The notes under the pieces are model-generated. The model was given only the letters and a program-made list of their open reading frames with translations, had not been told where the DNA came from and ran no database searches. Shown one piece after another: positions 1-4,047 of a stretch of DNA of 5,814 bases. The stretch spans positions 1 to 5,814 of the forward strand of contig CALMIT010000586.1 in NCBI GenBank assembly GCA_937864255.1. Reading direction: 5' to 3'. Each line of letters begins with the position of its first letter. Positions within the stretch are counted from its first letter, which is position 1. The DNA comes from an uncultured Saprospiraceae bacterium (GTDB lineage: Bacteria; Bacteroidota; Bacteroidia; Chitinophagales; Saprospiraceae). A program made the position numbers and the translations under genes.

Positions 1-905
1 TGATGGGCGAAGACGTGGTGCAAACCGACCCGAACACCAATAAAGTTATCGCCGCTATGGAAAATCTGGAACTGCTGGTGGTGCAGGAAATTTTCCTTAC
101 GGAAACGGCGAAATATGCCACGGTCATTTTACCCGGCGCTACTTTCCTCGAAAAGAGTGGCACTTATACCAACGGCGAACGCCGCATCCAGCGGGTGCAA
201 AAAGCCGTGGAGCCGCTGCCCGGCACAAAATCCGACGGTCAGATTATCGTGGACATTATGAACCGCATGGGCTACGCGCAGGCGGATTATGATCCGAAAA
301 ATATGCTGGAGGAAATTTCGCAAATCGTGCCTTTCTTTGCCGGCGTAAAATGGGAGGAACTGGGCGACCAGGGCAAGCAATGGCCGGTGCTGCCCGACGG
401 CACGGATACGGAAATTTTGCACACCGAAACTTTTAAAAGAGGCAAGGGGAAATTTCACTATTTCGACTTCGAGGAAAGTGAGGAAATCAAACAACACGGC
501 GAAAAATATCCTTACATCATCACAACCAACCGCGAACTTGAACATTATAATGCGGGTACGATGACGCGGCGCACGCGCAATGTGCACATTTTGACCGAAG
601 ACGTGCTTTTGATACACCCCGAAGATGCTGCCCGCCATTTTATTGAAGAGGGCGACATGGTTTGCGTGTCGTCGGAGCGCGGCAAGGTGGACATCAAAGC
701 GCGCATCACTGACGAGGTGAAGCCGGGCGTTTTGAGTACCACCTTCCACTTCCCGGAAGTAATGCTCAACATCATTACTTCCGACGTGCACGACAGCGAG
801 GCGATGTGCCCCGAGTACAAAGTGGTGTCGGTCAACATCCGCAAAAGCAAAGGCACTTTTAAAAAATCGGGCAAAGCGGAAGCGGATTGGAAAGTAAAAG
901 CGTGA
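1..905 (+). CDS. fdhF: Formate dehydrogenase alpha subunit (molybdopterin oxidoreductase), C-terminal part, 5' partial
   Basis: This is the catalytic subunit of a Mo/W-bis-MGD formate dehydrogenase, which oxidises formate to CO2 in the cytoplasm, usually passing electrons to NAD or a quinone through partner subunits. The frame is open to the left edge. The ATG at base 3 is internal: it starts MGEDVVQTDPN, which fits the family's GENP..SDP-like segment that precedes VVQEIFLTETA (about residues 26-36) and the ATVILPGATFLEKSGTYTNGERR stretch, typical of the molybdopterin domain. The C-terminal molybdopterin-dinucleotide-binding domain spans about residues 165-282, with ELEHYNAGTMTRRT, IHPEDAARHFIEEGDMVCVSSERG and the late FHFPEVMLNIITSD segment. 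The catalytic Cys/Sec and the iron-sulfur ligands would lie off-window, so activity cannot be checked. It ends with TGA at 903-905. A related molybdopterin oxidoreductase of another substrate is possible, but GTMTRR and FHFPE.. NIIT favour formate dehydrogenase. Confidence 0.88.
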   Translation, partial: MGEDVVQTDPNTNKVIAAMENLELLVVQEIFLTETAKYATVILPGATFLEKSGTYTNGERRIQRVQKAVEPLPGTKSDGQIIVDIMNRMGYAQADYDPKNMLEEISQIVPFFAGVKWEELGDQGKQWPVLPDGTDTEILHTETFKRGKGKFHYFDFEESEEIKQHGEKYPYIITTNRELEHYNAGTMTRRTRNVHILTEDVLLIHPEDAARHFIEEGDMVCVSSERGKVDIKARITDEVKPGVLSTTFHFPEVMLNIITSDVHDSEAMCPEYKVVSVNIRKSKGTFKKSGKAEADWKVKA

Positions 906-916
906 GGGAAATATAG

Positions 917-1017
917 AATGACGAAGTACGAATGACGAGTGACGAATTTTTTTACTCGTCATTCCACACTCGTACCTCGTCACTCGAAAAACTCGTCATT
1001 CGAAAAATTCGTTACTC
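917..1017. repeat. Degenerate heptamer repeat block with inverted arms
   Basis: The non-coding gap between the formate dehydrogenase and the BI-1 gene is built from seven-base units. Reading rightward there are four tandem units at 917-944: AATGACG, AAGTACG, AATGACG, AGTGACG. After a T-rich spacer the complementary units follow (ACTCGTC, ATTCCAC, ACTCGTA, CCTCGTC, then ACTCG-AAAA-ACTCGTC-ATTCG-AAAA-ATTCGTT-ACTC) to 1017. Several alternative perfect stems are possible: 930-940 with 954-964 (11 bp), 929-940 with 991-1002 (12 bp), and 936-945 with 977-986 (10 bp). These are mutually exclusive because they share the left arm. No T-tract follows a stem, so a simple intrinsic terminator is unlikely. 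It reads best as a dispersed intergenic repeat; whether it has a function is unknown. Confidence 0.8.
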
Positions 1018-1049
1018 AATTTATTTTTTTCATTTCTAAAAATTCATTC

Positions 1050-1817
1050 ATGAGACTGAACCGTTTTTTGAAATCAAACAACCCGGTGATGAACGAAAAG
1101 GCTTTTCGCCAAAGTTCTCAAACCGTTCTGGATTCCGACATGGTAAGTTCGTGGTCGCAAAGCAATCCGATGACCGCGGCAGGCGCCGTCAACAAATCCT
1201 TCATCCTGATGGGATTGATGTTGCTTACTGCCGGTTTGAGTTATGTCTTTCCGAGCGCACTCTTTTTGTGGGGCGGCGCTATCGGCGGGCTTGTCATTGT
1301 ACTCATAGCCACTTTCAAGCGGGAACTTTCGCCCACGCTCGCGCCTCTGTACGCTTTGATTGAAGGTCTGTTCGTAGGCACGGTGACGGCGATTTACGGG
1401 AGCCTATTTGATGGCATCGTTTTTAACGCCATCACGCTGACCATCGGATTGCTGTTTATGATGCTGTTCATTTACAAAATGGGTTGGGTGCAGGTGAATC
1501 AAAAATTCAGAACCGGCGTGATAATGGCAACCGGCGCAGTAGCCATGGTGTATCTGCTCAATCTTGTTTTGTACGCTTTCGGAATGCAGGTGCCTTACCT
1601 GCACCAGGGCGGATTGATAGGCATCGGTATCAGCGTAGTGATCATCGTCATCGCCTGCCTGAACCTGCTGCTGGATTTCGACAATTTTGAAAAGGGCGAA
1701 CAATTCGGCGCGCCAAAATACATGGAGTGGTTTTGTGCGATGGGCTTATTAATTACGCTAGTCTGGCTTTACATAGAAATTTTACGCCTGCTGTCCATTC
1801 TCTCGTCGAGAGATTAA
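1050..1817 (+). CDS. Bax inhibitor-1/YccA family membrane protein
   Basis: This 255-residue polytopic inner-membrane protein belongs to the bacterial Bax inhibitor-1/YccA-like family. Relatives are linked to calcium leak, pH sensing or protease (FtsH) modulation, but the physiological role of this bacterial branch is unsettled. About seven hydrophobic segments are visible, near residues 49-67, 71-88, 96-119, 122-141, 155-177, 187-208 and 225-248. Family marks are NPVMNEKAF near the N-terminus (11-19), APLYALIEGLFVG (98-110), LLLDFDNFEKG (206-216) and the C-terminal MEWFCAMGLLITLVWLYIEILRLLS (225-249). The start is placed at the ATG at 1050, because the in-frame extension back to 939 only translates the heptamer repeat and would put a non-family tail ahead of MRLNRFLKSNNPVMNEKAF. 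No Shine-Dalgarno is visible; the leader is AT-rich, as is usual in Bacteroidota. It ends 11 bases before a strong hairpin. Confidence 0.93.
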   Translation: MRLNRFLKSNNPVMNEKAFRQSSQTVLDSDMVSSWSQSNPMTAAGAVNKSFILMGLMLLTAGLSYVFPSALFLWGGAIGGLVIVLIATFKRELSPTLAPLYALIEGLFVGTVTAIYGSLFDGIVFNAITLTIGLLFMMLFIYKMGWVQVNQKFRTGVIMATGAVAMVYLLNLVLYAFGMQVPYLHQGGLIGIGISVVIIVIACLNLLLDFDNFEKGEQFGAPKYMEWFCAMGLLITLVWLYIEILRLLSILSSRD

Positions 1818-1828
1818 AAAGGCAGTTT

Positions 1829-1885
1829 CTATAAACGACACAGCCCTCCCGCAAAATCTCGCGCGGGAGGGCTGTGTCGTTATAG
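1829..1885. terminator. Long bidirectional hairpin between convergent genes
   Basis: The arms 1829-1852 and 1863-1885 pair over about 23 bp with only one bulged A (in the A-run 1833-1835). The inner part, CGACACAGCCCTCCCGC against GCGGGAGGGCTGTGTCG, is perfect and GC-rich. The loop is 10 bases, 1853-1862. It begins 11 bases after the BI-1 stop on one strand and 21 bases after the hepT stop on the other, so it most likely ends both transcripts. There is no T-run right after the stem on the plus strand. On the minus strand a T5 run lies about 8 bases beyond it. It may therefore act as a 3'-end stabiliser or a transcription barrier as much as a classic intrinsic terminator. Confidence 0.8.
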
Positions 1886-1906
1886 CAAATAAAAGGGTAT
1901 TTCTAT

Positions 1907-2245
1907 TTAAAGTTTTTGAATACTTGCTATCTGGTTCTTCAATTCGGGAATATTTTCTTTTACAATTTGCCAAACTTCCTCGGCATCTACGCCGAAATAA
2001 TCATGCGCCACGATATTCCGAAAACCTTTGATTTTTTGCCAGGGTACATGGTCATTTTGCTCTTTCAAGTTGTCGGATAATCTCACCACCGATTCACCTA
2101 TTACGACAAAATTCATTAACACCGCATCAAAGGTTTTTTCATCGGTATAAAAAGCCTCAACATCCCAAATATCTTCTACAAATTTCAGGATTTTTTCACA
2201 TGCCTCAAGAATAGCCAATAAGTTTCCTCTGTCTTTATCAGACAT
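1907..2245 (-). CDS. hepT: HepT-type HEPN ribonuclease toxin (DUF86)
   Basis: This 112-residue protein is the toxin of an MNT/HEPN (type VII) toxin-antitoxin pair. HEPN toxins are dimeric alpha-helical RNases; studied HepT proteins cleave RNA, tRNA in one case, and halt growth. The signature RX4HXY is intact at residues 76-83: RNIVAHDY, with R76 and H81 as the catalytic pair and Y83 the tyrosine that the partner AMPylates in characterised homologues. The rest is helical, including an acidic segment FVEDIWDVEAF (22-32) and the hydrophobic LMNFVVIGESVVRLS (43-57) that the family uses for packing. Its length is normal for the family. It starts at ATG 2245, inside the end of the antitoxin gene (8-base overlap, ATGTCTGA), so translation is probably coupled. 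It stops with TAA at 1907-1909, just before the shared hairpin. Function is assigned from motif and context. Confidence 0.93.
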   Translation of the reverse strand: MSDKDRGNLLAILEACEKILKFVEDIWDVEAFYTDEKTFDAVLMNFVVIGESVVRLSDNLKEQNDHVPWQKIKGFRNIVAHDYFGVDAEEVWQIVKENIPELKNQIASIQKL

Positions 2246-2534
2246 AAATTGCGGATTGAAGAATCTGATTTTTGAAATAAGGCTTTATATATTTTTCCCT
2301 GCATAAATCTATTTCACGGTCGAAACGCTTCCGGAGAGACAATCTGAGGCGTTCTTTTTTCTCATAGAGATTTTGAGTATTTGGCTGAAACTCAATAATC
2401 AAATCTATATCACTATCCTCGGATGCCTCGCCCCTTGCAAAAGAACCGACCAAGCCCAGTTTACTAAGTTGATAGTCCGCAAAAAATTCTTCTTTTTTAT
2501 CACGCAGATAGGATAGAATCTCTTCTCTACTCAT
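2238..2534 (-). CDS. mntA: MntA-type minimal nucleotidyltransferase antitoxin
   Basis: This 98-residue cytoplasmic protein has the minimal nucleotidyltransferase fold. In characterised pairs it neutralises HepT by transferring AMP from ATP to the tyrosine of RX4HXY. The GSX10DXD motif is complete: G30-S31, then ten residues, then D42-I-D44 (GSFARGEASEDSDID). A third metal-binding acid is likely D76 in FDREIDLC (71-78). The active site looks intact, so this is not a decayed antitoxin. The frame also opens further upstream with an ATG at 2567 that adds MSQNLIFGEKK. I prefer ATG 2534 because family members start close to the REEIL.. helix, and because a TAnnTTTG promoter box lies between the two starts. 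The gene precedes the toxin and overlaps it by 8 bases, the usual order for this family. Confidence 0.92.
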   Translation of the reverse strand: MSREEILSYLRDKKEEFFADYQLSKLGLVGSFARGEASEDSDIDLIIEFQPNTQNLYEKKERLRLSLRKRFDREIDLCREKYIKPYFKNQILQSAIYV

Positions 2535-2545
2535 CTTTTTTTCTC

Positions 2546-2578
2546 CAAATATAAGATTTTGAGACACGCAGTTGCCAA
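2546..2578 (-). promoter_or_regulatory. Predicted Bacteroidota-type promoter for mntA-hepT
   Basis: On the minus strand TATATTTG (2553 to 2546) matches the Bacteroidota -7 consensus TAnnTTTG exactly. A TTG (2578 to 2576) sits 22 bases upstream, within the loose 17-23 range described for the -33 box. Transcription would start near 2541, leaving a leader of only about 6-8 bases before ATG 2534. The last G of the box also begins a GGAG (2546 to 2543) that could serve as a ribosome-binding site only if transcription began farther upstream. The two readings compete: a promoter with a near-leaderless start here, or a longer transcript with a Shine-Dalgarno. An 8-base box can occur by chance. Confidence 0.45.
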
Positions 2579-2631
2579 TAAATCATCCATTTATTCAAGC
2601 AGGATTTTTGCCGGCAGAAACAAAACCTTCA

Positions 2632-2838
2632 CTATCCGTATTTCCCTGAAATGACTATGCCGCCGCTTTCCGCTCCAATTTTCTTTTGTACAAAAAGAGA
2701 CGAAATCATAAAGGCTACCCCGACTCCTTTCATAAAATCGTTCGGACCTTCGGGAATCTGGAAAAAGTTTTTGGTGAGCAGGCTAAAGCTCATTAACATG
2801 CTTCCGATGGCTAAAAGCCACAAAGTATGCTTTTTCAT
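2632..2838 (-). CDS. Small two-helix membrane protein of unknown function
   Basis: This 68-residue reading frame starts MKKHTLWLLAIGSMLMSFS, a charged tip followed by a hydrophobic helix (about residues 5-21). After a short polar stretch, KNFFQIPEGPNDF (23-35), comes a second hydrophobic segment, MKGVGVAFMISSLFV (36-50), and then a basic QKK and a Gly/Ser-rich tail. The two positively charged ends suggest a helical hairpin with both termini in the cytoplasm. I do not recognise a named family, although tiny proteins of this shape with an IP(E/D)G..DF loop are familiar from Bacteroidota genomes. The ATG at 2838 lies in an A-rich leader (TTTAAAAATTCAAAAAATG) typical of the phylum. It lies 97 bases upstream of mntA and 172 bases downstream of the SRPBCC gene, so co-transcription is uncertain. 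A plus-strand frame over the same bases is less protein-like. Confidence 0.6.
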   Translation of the reverse strand: MKKHTLWLLAIGSMLMSFSLLTKNFFQIPEGPNDFMKGVGVAFMISSLFVQKKIGAESGGIVISGKYG

Positions 2839-3010
2839 TTTTTGAATTTTTAAACGGGTGAAAAAACTTTTGTTATCCGCAATTTACGCTTTCCTCGCAG
2901 GAAACGGTATCATTTTTTACAAAGATTTGTTCGTGAAGCGACATATATCAATCGCAAAATGCCTCATACATCTTTCCATAAATCAAATACTCACAGCCTC
3001 TTTTATATAT

Positions 3011-3928
3011 TTATCTGCCGTAATTTTTTTCAAGGTCTTTATTTATACTATCAAAAACATATTGGTGTTCCTGACTGATTCCTAATCGTTCAAGCGGTTG
3101 CCAGTATATTCTCGGTTTTAAAACAGAAGTATAGGTTGTAATTCTTGTCATTTTACAGCTATCTTTTCCAAGCCTGTCGAAATAATAAATCGCTTCCTTA
3201 AAACCAAGCCATTTTCTACCGGTGAGATTGTAATCAATCACATCCATCTTCAAAATTTTACCTTTTTCAAGTTCGGTAATTTTTTCCGTGATTGTTCCGC
3301 CACTAAAATAACAAGTTCGCAATGCCCCAACCTCTTCTTTCTCCAAAACGCATTTGTTTGGTATCGGCAAATCAAGTTTCATCAAAAATGGTTTTTCGGC
3401 TATCAAGGTATCGACTGATTTAATTGCATCATAAACTTGATTTGGTGTATAAGCAAAAATTCGCTCTGTTTTTATTTCAATAATTTCTGTTTTATTCTGG
3501 TTAAAATATTTTTCAACCGGCGCACCAAAGAGGATAATTATTAGCGGAACTATTATAATATTTAAATTATCAGCTTTTTTTATAATTCCCTTTTTTCTTA
3601 AATATTTATTCAATAAAATTCCAATCAATATCAATATAATAATTAAAGGCAGAGCCATTATTACACAAATAAATCCTTCAAGTCCGCCGACAATTAAAAG
3701 AGTAATAAAAATTAAAATTCCGATTGCAAGCCCCAGATACGCCCATTTTTCTAAAGGCATCGCACCAATCGCGAGTCCTAATGATAAAGGAAGAAGAATA
3801 AAGAAAACCCAGCCGTAATCTGCCAATCCGAAATGCAAAAAAGCGAAGCCGGCGCCGAAATAAGCAAGCGTTACTAAAACCGTCAGCCTAAAGCTTTTGT
3901 CTTTTAATATCTCTTTTAATTTTTTCAT
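3011..3928 (-). CDS. Five-helix membrane protein with C-terminal SRPBCC (START-like) domain
   Basis: This 305-residue protein has two parts. Residues 1-137 hold five hydrophobic segments, near 13-33, 38-57, 62-83, 85-106 and 121-137. The positive charges (KDKSFR before helix 1, EKW after helix 2, NKYLRKKGIIKK after helix 4) put the N-terminus inside and the C-terminal domain outside the inner membrane. Residues ~150-305 resemble the SRPBCC/polyketide-cyclase-like lipid- or ligand-binding fold: a beta strand with TPNQVYDAIKSVDTL, then GALRTCYFSGGTITEKITELEKGKILKMDVID and a final helix. No catalytic residues can be named and the ligand is unknown. The start is ATG 3928, followed by MKKLKEILKDKSFR. 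Its 3' end overlaps an unconvincing opposite-strand frame. Base composition is strikingly AT-rich over the membrane half. It is probably expressed on its own, since a terminator lies upstream; I see no clear promoter box in 3929-3984. Confidence 0.8.
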   Translation of the reverse strand: MKKLKEILKDKSFRLTVLVTLAYFGAGFAFLHFGLADYGWVFFILLPLSLGLAIGAMPLEKWAYLGLAIGILIFITLLIVGGLEGFICVIMALPLIIILILIGILLNKYLRKKGIIKKADNLNIIIVPLIIILFGAPVEKYFNQNKTEIIEIKTERIFAYTPNQVYDAIKSVDTLIAEKPFLMKLDLPIPNKCVLEKEEVGALRTCYFSGGTITEKITELEKGKILKMDVIDYNLTGRKWLGFKEAIYYFDRLGKDSCKMTRITTYTSVLKPRIYWQPLERLGISQEHQYVFDSINKDLEKNYGR

Positions 3929-3983
3929 TTAATTTTCATTCTGTCTTCTGTTCGTTCAGAGACGCTAAAGTTGAGAAAATCGA

Positions 3984-4033
3984 AAATAAAAAATCCGTCC
4001 AACTATCCTGCAAACGGTTGAACGGATTTTTTT
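3984..4033 (-). terminator. Intrinsic terminator downstream of the OmpA-family gene
   Basis: The arms 3988-4003 and 4017-4032 pair over 16 positions with a single C/A mismatch (3999 and 4021). The loop is 13 bases (4004-4016). Read leftward, the GC-containing stem (GTTGAACGGA) runs into TTTTTTATTTT, the classic layout for ending the OmpA-family transcript, whose stop codon is 15 bases upstream. The plus strand also ends in a T7 run at 4027-4033, so the element is symmetric, but no rightward gene lies just before it. Confidence 0.85.
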
Positions 4034-4047
4034 AACCGGAAAGAAAA

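Noticed and set aside
129..983. 284-residue minus-strand frame opposite the formate dehydrogenase
   Set aside because: It is antisense to a gene with clear family motifs, begins in the repeat block and has no recognisable domain.
1022..1029. TATTTTTT as a possible promoter box for the BI-1 gene
   Set aside because: It lacks the final G of TAnnTTTG and has no convincing TTG upstream; too weak in such a T-rich leader.
939..1049. N-terminal extension of the BI-1 gene from an ATG at 939
   Set aside because: It only translates the heptamer repeat (FFTRHSTLVPRHS-like) and adds nothing resembling the family N-terminus; ATG 1050 gives a normal protein.
2651..2845. 64-residue plus-strand frame opposite the small membrane protein
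   Set aside because: The minus-strand frame has a better start context and a coherent two-helix layout; this one looks like its shadow.
2858..3085. 75-residue plus-strand frame with a GTG start
   Set aside because: It is hydrophobic translation of AT-rich DNA, shows no family resemblance and overlaps the 3' end of the SRPBCC gene by 75 bases on the opposite strand. Bases 2839-3010 otherwise hold nothing I can support.
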